Position numbers and translations under genes: made by a program | Source of the DNA: Paucidesulfovibrio sp036541255 | GTDB taxonomy: Bacteria > Desulfobacterota > Desulfovibrionia > Desulfovibrionales > Desulfovibrionaceae | Assembly (NCBI GenBank): GCA_036541255.1 | Contig: JAZHDD010000044.1 | Location: 1 to 58,860, forward strand | Length of the DNA stretch: 58,860 nt | Reading direction: 5' to 3' | Shown: positions 46,213-54,342 of the stretch, one piece after another | How the letters are laid out: the number at the start of each line of letters is the position of its first letter | Numbering within the stretch: position 1 is the stretch's first letter | The notes under the pieces: generated by a model | The model's input: only the letters and a program-made list of their open reading frames with translations | The model's database searches: none | What the model was told of the DNA's origin: nothing

Positions 46213-47625
46213 TCATTTTCCGATGCAAAAACTGTCGAAGATGGAGTTGAGCACGTCCTGCGGAGCGATCTCCCCCGTGAGCGAGGCCAGCAGGTTGCAG
46301 GCGGCTTCCAGCCGGACGCCGAGAAGGTCGTGGGGTATGCCGGAAAGGGCGTCGTCGCGAAGGGCCTGTAGTTCGAGGACTGCTTCGGCCAGCAGAGCGG
46401 CCTGCCGGGCATTGGGCACGGCTTCGTCCGGGTCGGGTTCGGATTCTCCTTGCGTGCAGCGTTGCCGGATGCGTTCTGCCAACAAGTCCAACCCCTCGCC
46501 GCTTTTCGCGGAAACGCGCACGATTTCAAGTCCCTGCTCTGCGAGTGCTTCCGCCGGGTTGAGAAGGGCCGTCGGCAGGTCCGCCTTGGAGATGACGGCC
46601 AAAGTATGCTGCGCGCCGAACTGCAAGGCTTCTTCCAGGTCGCTGGCGGTTAACGGCTGTGACCCGTCGGCCACGAAAAGCACCAGATCGGCGCGTTGGG
46701 CCAGTTCGCGGCTGCGCTCCATGCCTGCGGCTTCCACCGCATCCCCTGCGCCGCCCAGTTCGCGCAGCCCTGCCGTATCCACCAGACGAACCCGCAGTCC
46801 GTTCAGGTCCACCTGTTCCTCAAGGTAGTCCCGAGTGGTGCCGGGCAGATCGGTCACGATGGCCCGCTCCCGTCCCAGCAGGGCGTTGAGCAGGCTGGAT
46901 TTGCCTGCGTTGACGCGTCCGGCGAGCACGGCCATGACGCCTTCGCGCCAAGCCTTGGCCCGTTCCATGGCCGTTAAAAGAGCCGTGACTTCCGCAAGGG
47001 CTTGTTCCGCTCCTTGTGCCAGTTCTTCAAGGGGCAGGCATTCCACGTCCTCTTCCGGAAAATCCACGGCCAGACAGAGTTGGGCGCGAAGCATGTCCAG
47101 CCGCTGGCGCAAGGAGTCCACGCGTCGCCCCAATCCTCCGGCCAGCTTTGCCTGGGCCAAGTGCAACGCCGCTTTGGTCGGGGCGGCAATGAGTTCGGCA
47201 ACAGCCTCGGCCTGGGTCAGGTCCATGCGGCCATTGAGAAAGGCGCGCTGCGTGAATTCCCCACGGTGCGCAAGACGCGCACCAGCCTTGAGCAGGACGG
47301 AAAGGATTGCCGCGGGCGCGGCATTGCCGCCATGGCAGTGGATTTCGAGCACGTCTTCACCCGTATAGGAATGGGGGCCGGGCATGAAGACTGCCAGCAC
47401 TTCGTCCAGTATGCGGCCGCCCTGGTCTTCGATGCGCCCGAAGTGCAGCATGCGTGGTTGGAAGTCCTGGAAATGCTTGTCCGCGGAACGGAACAGCGAG
47501 CGCCCGATATGGAGCGCTGCCGGGCCGCTCAGACGCAGGACTGCGACACCTCCGGCACCAGGAGGGGTTGCCTGGGCAACAATGGTTTCCCTTGGAGGGC
47601 TCTGGCTGCGAATGGGACTGGTCAT
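46213..47625 (-). CDS. mnmE: tRNA uridine-5-carboxymethylaminomethyl modification GTPase
   Basis: 470 residues from ATG 47625, chosen because IVAQATPPGAGGVAVLRLSG is the usual N-terminus and GGGAGA lies upstream; the open frame extends further up. With MnmG it modifies the wobble uridine of several tRNAs. Domains: TrmE-N (folate-binding), helical domain, embedded G domain with GRVNAGKSSLLN (G1), LPGTTRD, DTAGLRE (G3) and SKAD (G4), and the C-terminal FCIGK with catalytic Cys. It lies at the end of the rpmH-to-mnmE cluster, separated from jag by a terminator. Confidence 0.98.
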   Translation of the reverse strand: MTSPIRSQSPPRETIVAQATPPGAGGVAVLRLSGPAALHIGRSLFRSADKHFQDFQPRMLHFGRIEDQGGRILDEVLAVFMPGPHSYTGEDVLEIHCHGGNAAPAAILSVLLKAGARLAHRGEFTQRAFLNGRMDLTQAEAVAELIAAPTKAALHLAQAKLAGGLGRRVDSLRQRLDMLRAQLCLAVDFPEEDVECLPLEELAQGAEQALAEVTALLTAMERAKAWREGVMAVLAGRVNAGKSSLLNALLGRERAIVTDLPGTTRDYLEEQVDLNGLRVRLVDTAGLRELGGAGDAVEAAGMERSRELAQRADLVLFVADGSQPLTASDLEEALQFGAQHTLAVISKADLPTALLNPAEALAEQGLEIVRVSAKSGEGLDLLAERIRQRCTQGESEPDPDEAVPNARQAALLAEAVLELQALRDDALSGIPHDLLGVRLEAACNLLASLTGEIAPQDVLNSIFDSFCIGK

Positions 47626-47663
47626 TGCGCTGTCTCCCGCGGGGGGGGGCGGTTTGCCCATCG

Positions 47664-47700
47664 AAAAAAATGGGGCGGGAGGCGAGCTGCCTCCCGCCCC
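47664..47700 (-). terminator. Terminator after jag
   Basis: Minus strand: GGGGCGGGAGGC, 5-base loop, GCCTCCCGCCCC followed by ATTTTTTT. Stem of 12 bp. It lies 32 bases after the jag stop and before the mnmE start, so mnmE needs read-through or its own promoter. Confidence 0.9.
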
Positions 47701-47731
47701 GGGGATTGCGTTTCCTGACGAAGCCGACGAT

Positions 47732-48817
47732 CTAGCGGCTGCGTTTCTTGGGCACGATAAGCACCCGTTTGAGCGGTCCCTCACCTTTGGAACGTGTCAA
47801 TACACCGCGCATCTCCTGCACGGTCAGATGGACGACCCTGCGGTGGTAGGAACTCAGAGGTTTGGTGCTCTGCGTGCGGCGCGACGAAATGGCTTTTTCG
47901 GCCAAACGTCGGGCCTGCTGCCGCAATTTCTCATCCTGGCGTTCCCGGTAATCCCCGGTGTCCAGTTGGACGCGGACGGAAGCTTCCATGTGCCGCGAGA
48001 CAATGCGGTTCACCAGATACTGCAATGCGCTCAGTGTTTGTCCTTCGCGACCGATGATCAGTCCGGAATTTTCGTCGTCCTCGATGAGCACCTGTACGCG
48101 ATCGGTTTCGATGCGCACGGTGATCTTGGGGTCGGGCACGAGATGACCAAGCAGCGTCTTGGCCGCTTCCAGCGTCACGGCTTCCAGCTTGTCCTTGTCC
48201 AGCCCTTCCAGGGAGGGGCCGCCATGTGATTCGCTTTTGTTGCCGTTGTTGTCGTTGTTGTCGTCATCTGGGAAGTCGGGCGGGAAGTCGTCATCAGGGA
48301 AATCGGGCGGGAAATCATCGACTTCCTCGACCGGGGCGGCCTTGGGCCTGGGCTGGGCCTGACGCGGTTCGCGCCGGGGCTGCTCGGGCTTGGCCGGAGC
48401 CTTGTGGACTGCTTCCACCGTGTCGCTTTGGGGTTCCTGCACATTGGCGGGAGCCTGCTCGGCCTGTTCCGTGGTCTTGTCCGGAGCGGAGCGGCGGGAC
48501 CGCTGCCGGGGCGGACGGGCATCCTTGCGCTTTTCGTTTTCGCTCGGAATTTGATCCACAGGCTGTTGTTTGTCCTCTGCGGAAGCGTTTTCGCGCACTT
48601 CCTGCGGCTGCGCCTGCTCGGCGGCGGGCGCCTTGACGCCGCGCCTGGGGCAGGCACGAACCGCGGCCTTGCGTACCCCCACGAGTCCGAAGATACCGGT
48701 GGAACCGCCGCTGAGGATTTCTATCTCCAGTTTATCCCGCTGCACCTCATAGTAGTCGCAAGCGGCCTGGATGGCTTCGTCCAGGTTTTTTCCTTGGAAT
48801 TCTTTGAAGTCGCTCAT
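47732..48817 (-). CDS. Jag/KhpB-type RNA-binding protein
   Basis: 361 residues. An N-terminal Jag domain (FQGKNLDEAIQAACDYYEVQRDKLEIEILSGG over residues 6-38) is followed by a long, charged and Pro-rich linker of about 140 residues containing a tandem FPPDFPDDD repeat. Then come a KH domain (GLIIGREGQTLSALQYLVNRIV) and an R3H domain (LNRI..REA-type, here AISSRRTQSTKPLSSYHRRVVHLTVQE). KhpB proteins bind RNA broadly and are typically next to yidC, as here (22-base gap). The linker is far longer than in model organisms. Confidence 0.94.
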   Translation of the reverse strand: MSDFKEFQGKNLDEAIQAACDYYEVQRDKLEIEILSGGSTGIFGLVGVRKAAVRACPRRGVKAPAAEQAQPQEVRENASAEDKQQPVDQIPSENEKRKDARPPRQRSRRSAPDKTTEQAEQAPANVQEPQSDTVEAVHKAPAKPEQPRREPRQAQPRPKAAPVEEVDDFPPDFPDDDFPPDFPDDDNNDNNGNKSESHGGPSLEGLDKDKLEAVTLEAAKTLLGHLVPDPKITVRIETDRVQVLIEDDENSGLIIGREGQTLSALQYLVNRIVSRHMEASVRVQLDTGDYRERQDEKLRQQARRLAEKAISSRRTQSTKPLSSYHRRVVHLTVQEMRGVLTRSKGEGPLKRVLIVPKKRSR

Positions 48818-48839
48818 TGTATCCCTCTTACAGGCCGGA

Positions 48840-50459
48840 CTAGGCGGCTTTCTTGCTTTTGCCGCTGCGGATCATCCACCACTGCTGCGCTATGGAGAGC
48901 ACGTTGTTGCATAGCCAGTAGACGACAAGTCCGGACGGGAAGTTCAGGAAGAGGAAGGTGAACACCACCGGCATCAGGTACATGAGCTTCTTCTGCATGG
49001 GGTCGCCGGTGGTGGGCGACATGGTCTGCTGCAGGAACATCGTGGCACCCATGATCAGGGGCGTGATGTAGAAGGGGTCCTTGGCGGAAAGGTCGGCAAG
49101 CCAGACCAGATCCGTGAAGGGCAATGTGTCGACGAATCCGGCATGGCGGAGTTCGATGGCGCCCAGCAAGGCTTTGTAGAGGCCGAAGAAGACCGGGATC
49201 TGGACGACCATGGGCAGACATCCGCCGGCAGGATTGACCTTGTAGGTCTTGTACAGCTGCATGGTCTCCTGGTTGAGACGCTGCTTGTCGTTCTTGTACT
49301 TCTCGCGGATCTTGGCTGCCATGGGCTGGACTTTTTTCATCTGTTCCATGGATTTGTAGCTCCGCTGGGACAGGGGCCAGAAGATCAGCTTGATGGTCAC
49401 GGTCAGCAGGATGATGGCCACGCCCCAGTTCCCCACGTACTTGTGGAGCCAGACCAGGAAAACCAGCAGCGGCTTGGCGATGATGTCGAACCAGCCGAAG
49501 TTCACGGCCTGTCCCAGTTCGGGGGAGGCGGCGATCAGCTTGTCCCGCTCCATGGGGCCAATGAAGTAGCTGGTGTTGAAGGACTTGGTTTCGCCGGGGC
49601 GGATGGACCCGCCCTTGGAATTCAAGGTGAAGAAGAAGGCGTCGCCGTTCATGCCGCCGGTAAGATCACTCGTCTGGCCGGGCTGCGTCGCCATGATGAA
49701 GTAGCTGTTGTTGATCGCGGCCCAGGTCGGACCGACCACGGGGGGGAGCCCGTCCTTGCGCAGATCGTCCTGGTCGGTTTCCTCTTCCAGGCTTTGCCCC
49801 AGCATCCAAGCTATCTTGGGCTGGTTGTAAGCACTGGAGGTCTCGGCCAAGGCTCCGCATACAGATTGGTGGCCCACGCTCAGGTCGGCGGAAGAAGCGG
49901 CAATGCTCTTGATGCGGACGTCTTCCTTGATCAGATAGTTGTCCGCTTCAAAGGTGAGGGTGCGTTCAATCTCAAAAGCCTCGGTGCGTCCCGTGAAAAC
50001 AAGGGTTCCTTTGCCGTTTTCAACGTGCAGGTCCTGCATGTCGGCATTCCACTGGGCATCTTCCCACGTTGGAGCGCCTTCCAGAAGCAGGCCGAGAGAA
50101 AAACCGCCCTGGGCCATGTCGATGCGCTCAGGGTCGGGCTGGCCGGCAATGGGGACAGTGCGGAAATACTTGTTGAGCAGAAAGTTTTCGAGCAAGCCCC
50201 CCTGGGTGTTGAAAGTCGCGCTGTAGAGCGGCGTCTCCACCTGGATTTTGCGGCCCGTGGTAACTTTGATGGGGCCTTCCTGGAGCGAAAGCGGGGTTTG
50301 TTCTTCGAGTGCGGCCGTCGTGGCCTGTTGTGCTGCATCAGGCTGCCCTGTTTCGGTCTGCGGGGCCTGGGGTTGTGGTGCTGGAGGGAAGAGGAACTGC
50401 CATCCGAAGAATACGGCGAATGACAGGACCAGGGCCAGTATTGTGCGTTTGGTCTCCAT
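48840..50459 (-). CDS. yidC: Membrane protein insertase YidC
   Basis: 539 residues. It inserts inner-membrane proteins alone or with SecYEG. The N-terminus MxTKRTILALVLSFAVFFGWQ is the signal-anchor helix; a large periplasmic P1 domain covers about 55-340; the C-terminal core helices contain the positively charged groove (KYVGNWGVAIILLTVTIKLIFWPLSQRSYKSMEQM) and the cytoplasmic loop. YidD precedes it by 3 bases. Confidence 0.98.
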   Translation of the reverse strand: METKRTILALVLSFAVFFGWQFLFPPAPQPQAPQTETGQPDAAQQATTAALEEQTPLSLQEGPIKVTTGRKIQVETPLYSATFNTQGGLLENFLLNKYFRTVPIAGQPDPERIDMAQGGFSLGLLLEGAPTWEDAQWNADMQDLHVENGKGTLVFTGRTEAFEIERTLTFEADNYLIKEDVRIKSIAASSADLSVGHQSVCGALAETSSAYNQPKIAWMLGQSLEEETDQDDLRKDGLPPVVGPTWAAINNSYFIMATQPGQTSDLTGGMNGDAFFFTLNSKGGSIRPGETKSFNTSYFIGPMERDKLIAASPELGQAVNFGWFDIIAKPLLVFLVWLHKYVGNWGVAIILLTVTIKLIFWPLSQRSYKSMEQMKKVQPMAAKIREKYKNDKQRLNQETMQLYKTYKVNPAGGCLPMVVQIPVFFGLYKALLGAIELRHAGFVDTLPFTDLVWLADLSAKDPFYITPLIMGATMFLQQTMSPTTGDPMQKKLMYLMPVVFTFLFLNFPSGLVVYWLCNNVLSIAQQWWMIRSGKSKKAA

Positions 50460-50462
50460 GGA

Positions 50463-50705
50463 TCAACTCGCTTTGGTGGTTTGGCCCGAGGAGGGCGGGG
50501 GCACGGGGTCGAAACCGCCGTCGCAGAATGGGTGGCAGCGAAGAAGCCGCCAGAGCGCGAGTAAGGAGCCTTTGGCCACGCCGTGAACGATCACCGCCTC
50601 GCGTGCATATTCGGAGCACGTGGGGCGAAACCGGCAACAGCCCGGAAAGAGGGGCGATATGAGACGTTGATATATCCATATCAACGCCAATGCGACGGAG
50701 CGCAT
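50463..50705 (-). CDS. yidD: Membrane protein insertion efficiency factor YidD
   Basis: 80 residues. It has the invariant sequence IYQRLISPLFPGCCRFRPTCSEYAREAV and LWRLLRCHPFCDGGFDPVP. Its ATG directly follows the rnpA stop codon (TAG-ATG), and yidC begins 3 bases after its own stop. It assists YidC-dependent insertion. Confidence 0.97.
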   Translation of the reverse strand: MRSVALALIWIYQRLISPLFPGCCRFRPTCSEYAREAVIVHGVAKGSLLALWRLLRCHPFCDGGFDPVPPPSSGQTTKAS

Positions 50706-51098
50706 CTACAACCTCTCCACAGGGAGGGACGGCTGCGGCGTGTCACAAAGAACGCGCTGCATTGCCGGAATGAGCTCCCCGGTGGCCTGGGCGAGATCAA
50801 ACTGCTTCGGGTCCAGGGTGCGCTTTGGCACCACCACGACGTCCACTGGACAATCGAACTGATGTTGATGCAGCCTGAAAAACTCGCGCAATACCCGTTT
50901 GACGCGGTTGCGCGCCACCGCATTGCCCACTTTCCTGCCTACGGTCAGCCCAATGCGAATTCCTGTGGTCTCGTCCGTGCGGTAATGCACGAAGAGGACG
51001 AATTGCTTGCTGAAGTATTTTCTGCCGTTGTCGTAGCAGGCGCTGAAATGGGTTTTTGTCAGCAGGCGGCGCTTCCGCGGCCAGCCTAAACGCCTAAT
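50706..51098 (-). CDS. rnpA: Ribonuclease P protein component (non-canonical start)
   Basis: The conserved RnpA sequence runs from RRLGWPRKRRLLTKTHF through GRKVGNAVARNRVKRVLREFFRLH to the stop at 50706. No ATG, GTG or TTG occurs in frame between the upstream in-frame stop (inside rpmH) and GTG 50990, which would cut off about 36 conserved N-terminal residues. The best start is ATT at 51098, with AAGGGA 8 bases upstream, giving 130 residues and a 13-base overlap with rpmH. CTG codons further in are other possibilities. The protein assists the RNA subunit in tRNA 5'-end maturation; the RNRVKR motif (RNR) is intact. Confidence 0.88.
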   Translation of the reverse strand: MRRLGWPRKRRLLTKTHFSACYDNGRKYFSKQFVLFVHYRTDETTGIRIGLTVGRKVGNAVARNRVKRVLREFFRLHQHQFDCPVDVVVVPKRTLDPKQFDLAQATGELIPAMQRVLCDTPQPSLPVERL

Positions 51099-51220
51099 CT
51101 CTTGCGTCCCTTGGCACGGCGGCGGCGAAGAATCGCGCGGCCGTTTTTAGTGCGGGAGCGGACGAGAAAACCGTGAGTCCTTTTACGCTTCAGGTTTCTG
51201 GGTTGATACGTTCTTTTCAT
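51086..51220 (-). CDS. rpmH: 50S ribosomal protein L34
   Basis: 44 residues: MKRTYQPRNLKRKRTHGFLV then RAILRRRRAKGRKRLGV, the L34 sequence. ATG 51220 has AGGAG upstream; the longer open frame is not used. First gene of the rpmH-rnpA-yidD-yidC-jag cluster, with a good promoter 50-80 bases upstream. dnaA and the replication origin, neighbours in many genomes, are not here. Confidence 0.98.
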   Translation of the reverse strand: MKRTYQPRNLKRKRTHGFLVRSRTKNGRAILRRRRAKGRKRLGV

Positions 51221-51272
51221 TGTATATTCTCCTGAGAAAGTTGTCGGTCTTTGCGTGAATGTGGAACACAGC

Positions 51273-51301
51273 CCTATAGCGGGTTGACTCCCCCTCGTCA
51301 A
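51273..51301 (-). promoter_or_regulatory. rpmH promoter
   Basis: Minus strand: TTGACG, 17-base spacer, TATAGG; start site expected near 51266, giving a leader of about 46 bases before rpmH. Confidence 0.7.
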
Positions 51302-51463
51302 GTCTTGTCCGGGGTGTTTCCGCAGGGTCGTTGCCGGGCAGAGGACAAAGAGGGTTGTTAACCTTTGCCCGTATTCCTGTTACCTATCCAGGTGATCATA
51401 GAACCCTGTGCTGCTTTAAGGCAAGCACAGAACGTGCGCTCAGGAAAAATAATGGAGATCATC

Positions 51464-52117
51464 ATGTCCGATCCAATTCGCTCCTATTGGGATATCCGTT
51501 TGGCGGAATTGCGGGAAGCCTTGGAAGAAAATGATTTCGACACGTATGTCGCCGAAAACGCCGCGCATGCTGCGTCCATCGTCTTGGAGGAAATCCACCC
51601 GCTCATCCAGCCGCAGAGCGTCAGCTTTGGTGGTTCCAAGAGTATTGCCGCCTCCGGTCTTTATGACGCTTACAAGGCCATGGAAGGGGTGACGGTTTTA
51701 GATACCTGGGACACGTCCCTTTCACCGGAAGAACGGTATGAATTGCGGCGACAGGCTTTGCTTGTGGATTTGTATCTGGCCAGTTGCAACGCCGTCACGG
51801 AGGACGGGGTTCTCGTGAATCTCGACATGCAGGGCAACCGAGTCGCGGCAACGCAGTTTGGTCCGAAAAACGTGGTGCTCGTGGTGGGGCGCAACAAGAT
51901 TGCCCCGGACCTGGATTCCGCCATGTATCGGGTCAAGGATTACGCCGCTCCGGTCAACGCGGCCCGGTTGAACAAGAAAACCCCCTGCGTCAAAACGGGA
52001 CGGTGTGTGGATTGCAAGAGCCCGGACCGCATCTGTAACCTTTGGGCCATAACGGAAAAATCCTTCCCGGCCGGTCGGATCAAGGTCGTTCTTGTCAATG
52101 AGGATCTTGGTTTCTAA
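51464..52117 (+). CDS. LUD-domain protein (LutC/YkgG-like)
   Basis: 217 residues from ATG 51464 with GGAG 6 bases upstream; ATG 51452 is a possible alternative. The domain is complete: NAAHAASIVLEEIHPLIQPQSVSFGGSKSIAASGL, DLYLASCNAVTEDGVLVNLD, KNVVLVVGRNKIAPDLDSAMYRVKDYAAPVN. It ends in a cysteine cluster (C-x5-C-x2-C-x6-C: TPCVKTGRCVDCKSPDRIC) that could bind a metal. Relatives belong to lactate utilisation complexes, but LutA/LutB-type partners are absent. Followed by a methyltransferase after 2 bases. Confidence 0.9.
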   Translation: MSDPIRSYWDIRLAELREALEENDFDTYVAENAAHAASIVLEEIHPLIQPQSVSFGGSKSIAASGLYDAYKAMEGVTVLDTWDTSLSPEERYELRRQALLVDLYLASCNAVTEDGVLVNLDMQGNRVAATQFGPKNVVLVVGRNKIAPDLDSAMYRVKDYAAPVNAARLNKKTPCVKTGRCVDCKSPDRICNLWAITEKSFPAGRIKVVLVNEDLGF

Positions 52118-52119
52118 TT

Positions 52120-52869
52120 ATGAATGTACAGGAACATTACCAAAGACTTCTGGCGGAAGAATACGATTTCGTCTTTGGCGGATTTACGGAGAATTCGGCA
52201 AATGCGGCCGCTCTGCTCGGGCGCTTGAATCTTCAACCGTCGCTTTCGGGGCGGGCGCTCGATCTGGGTTGCGGGCCGGGGTATTATGCCGCCCCTTTGG
52301 CCCAGGCCGGATATTCCGTACAGGCGCTGGACTGGGAGCCGACATTGCTGGCGTCTCTTGCGGACCGGTGCGCAGGAATGGACGTGGTTTCGGTGCGGGC
52401 GGACATGCGCGAATTCGTGGCCCATTGCAAAGGACCGGTGGAACTGGTGCTGTGCATGGGGGACAGCTTGGCGCACTTGACTTCTTCGGCGGAGGTCTCG
52501 GCCCTGTTGCGACAGGCTGCCGAAGTGCTTGAACCGGGCGGCAGGTTGTTGTTGAGCTTTCGCGACCAGTCCCGAGCGTTGATCGGAGCGGACCGGTTTC
52601 TGACGCTGCGGTCCGATGCGCAACGTATTTTTTCCTGTTTCATCGAGTTCGCCGAAGAGTCTCTGGAGGTGACCGATATCCTGCATGTGCGCCAGGGGCA
52701 GGAGTGGGCCGTGCGCAAGAGCGCTTACAGGAAAACGCGGCTCACGGGCGGTCAGGTGGAAGCCATGTGCCGTGCGGCTGGTCTGGAAGTGGAACTCCGG
52801 GTCAACGAAGCCGGTCTGATCACGCTGCTTGCTTGTAAATTTGCCCAATCCGGAGAGAGCGTCTCATGA
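52120..52869 (+). CDS. SAM-dependent methyltransferase (class I)
   Basis: 249 residues. The class I motif I is ALDLGCGPGYYAAPLAQAGY, with motif II VQALDWEPTLL and motif III LCMGDSLAHL, followed by LEPGGRLLLSFRDQS. Substrate unknown. It begins 2 bases after the LUD gene and overlaps the next gene by ATGA, so it belongs to a four-gene unit. Confidence 0.9.
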   Translation: MNVQEHYQRLLAEEYDFVFGGFTENSANAAALLGRLNLQPSLSGRALDLGCGPGYYAAPLAQAGYSVQALDWEPTLLASLADRCAGMDVVSVRADMREFVAHCKGPVELVLCMGDSLAHLTSSAEVSALLRQAAEVLEPGGRLLLSFRDQSRALIGADRFLTLRSDAQRIFSCFIEFAEESLEVTDILHVRQGQEWAVRKSAYRKTRLTGGQVEAMCRAAGLEVELRVNEAGLITLLACKFAQSGESVS

Positions 52870-53462
52870 ATATGCTCGTTGTTTTGGGGCATCCCCGGCC
52901 CGGCAGCCTGAATCACGCTTTGGCGCAAAGCGCATGCGACGCCTTGCGGGCTCTTGGCCATGACGTTGTGTTTCACGACCTGCATGCCGAGGGGTTTGAT
53001 CCGGCGCTTCCCCCGCGCGAGTTTCCCAAGGGCGTTCGTCCGGAAGAGACCGTGGAGCGGCATGTGCAAGAATTGGAAAACGCCGACGGCATAGTTATCG
53101 TGCACCCCAATTGGTGGGGCATGCCTCCGGCTGTGCTCAAGGGCTGGATCGATCGCGTGTTCCGACCTGGCCGGGCTTACGAGTTCGTGGACGGCGACAA
53201 TGGGGAAGGGGTGCCCAGGGGGCTGCTCAAGGCGCGGGCCGCCGTGGTATTCAACACCACGAACACCTACCCCGAGCGGGAGCAGACAGTGTTCGGCGAT
53301 CCTCTGGAACGCATCTGGAAAGATTGCATTTTTGGTCTTTGCGGCGTGGACGTGGTGCATCGGCGTTGTTTTGGTGTGGTAACGGTCAGCAGTCCGGAGC
53401 AACGCGCCCGTTGGCTTGTGGAGGTTGGCGAAACCATGCGTCGCCTGTTCCCGGCAGGTTGA
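52866..53462 (+). CDS. Flavodoxin-fold NAD(P)H quinone reductase (NQO/KefF-like)
   Basis: 198 residues from ATG 52866, overlapping the methyltransferase stop by ATGA. The flavodoxin_2 fold is recognised by NMLVVLGHPRPGSLNHALAQ, VFHDLHAEGFDPALP, ENADGIVIVHPNWWGMPPAVLKGWIDRVFRPG and FNTTNTYPEREQTVFGDPLERIWKDCIFGLCGV. It probably binds FMN/FAD and reduces quinones or acts as a flavin reductase. Third gene of the LUD-methyltransferase-reductase-UPF0280 unit. Confidence 0.92.
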   Translation: MNMLVVLGHPRPGSLNHALAQSACDALRALGHDVVFHDLHAEGFDPALPPREFPKGVRPEETVERHVQELENADGIVIVHPNWWGMPPAVLKGWIDRVFRPGRAYEFVDGDNGEGVPRGLLKARAAVVFNTTNTYPEREQTVFGDPLERIWKDCIFGLCGVDVVHRRCFGVVTVSSPEQRARWLVEVGETMRRLFPAG

Positions 53463-53467
53463 GCGTC

Positions 53468-54226
53468 ATGAACAGGAAAAAGGTTATCAGGCATCATGGC
53501 TCGGCGGATCGTGACTATCGCCGATCCTTTCAGCCCCGTGACGGGGAGCGTGGATTTCAGGCCGCCGTGGAGCAGTCCGATCTTTGGATAGTGGCTCGCG
53601 GCGATTTGCGCGACAAGGCGCTGCAGCGGCTGCATGCTGTGCGGAGCGAACTCAAGGCCTATATGGTGCTGCATCCGGAGTTCGCCGCGAGTCTGGTTCC
53701 GGTGGATGTCCCGCCGAGCGTGACCGGACTTGTGCGCGACATGGCCGAGGCCGGGCGCATCTGCGGAGTGGGGCCCATGGCTGCCGTGGCCGGGGGCGTG
53801 GCCCAGACCGTGGCCGACCATTTGGTGTCGGACAGTCCGGATGTGCTTGTGGAGAACGGCGGGGATCTTTTCCTGCATTCCACGCGGGAACGCAAAGTGG
53901 CTTTGCTTGCGGAACCCGAATCCGGGGCGAGCCTTGGCCTGCGTCTGGAAGCTGCATCCTTTCCTCTCTCCATCTGCTCCTCTTCTGCCAATATCGGCCA
54001 CTCCCTGAGTCTGGGCGCAGGCGACCTCGTGACCGTCATCGCGGACACGGGCGTTCTGGCGGATGCGGCGGCAACGGCATTATGCAATGTACTCCGCTCG
54101 GCAAGGGATTTGGACAAGGTGTTGGCCCTTGCCCGGCAATGGACAGCCCATGGCCTGCGTGGCGTGTTTGCCCAGGGAGGAGGACGCATTGCGGCCTGGG
54201 GCGATGTGGAGCTCGTGGCGCTGTAG
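53468..54226 (+). CDS. UPF0280 family protein (ApbE-like fold)
   Basis: 252 residues from ATG 53468, 5 bases after the previous stop; the open frame extends upstream into the reductase gene. Characteristic stretches: DYRRSFQPRDGERGFQAAVEQSDLWI, GPMAAVAGGVAQTVADHL, LVENGGDLFLHS, ICSSSANIGHSLSLG, VIADTGVLADAAATALCN. The family resembles ApbE flavin transferases but lacks a demonstrated function; a flavin link fits the adjacent flavoprotein gene. Last gene of its unit. Confidence 0.92.
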   Translation: MNRKKVIRHHGSADRDYRRSFQPRDGERGFQAAVEQSDLWIVARGDLRDKALQRLHAVRSELKAYMVLHPEFAASLVPVDVPPSVTGLVRDMAEAGRICGVGPMAAVAGGVAQTVADHLVSDSPDVLVENGGDLFLHSTRERKVALLAEPESGASLGLRLEAASFPLSICSSSANIGHSLSLGAGDLVTVIADTGVLADAAATALCNVLRSARDLDKVLALARQWTAHGLRGVFAQGGGRIAAWGDVELVAL

Positions 54227-54342
54227 TTTTTTCCCTTTTATAGTGTGCCCGTTTCGTCATCGTTGACTCGAGGTAAGCGGTTTTGCTAAGGTGCGCTGCC
54301 GTGTTGCGGCAATCCTGACAACATCGACCACGAGGACACACG

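Noticed and set aside
48240..48320. Short tandem repeat in intergenic DNA
   Set aside because: The repeat is inside the Jag/KhpB coding sequence and encodes its FPPDFPDDD linker, so it is not a separate repeat element.
51221..51463. Possible replication origin beside rpmH
   Set aside because: rpmH often neighbours dnaA, but no TTATCCACA-type boxes, AT-rich unwinding element or dnaA gene were seen in the gap.
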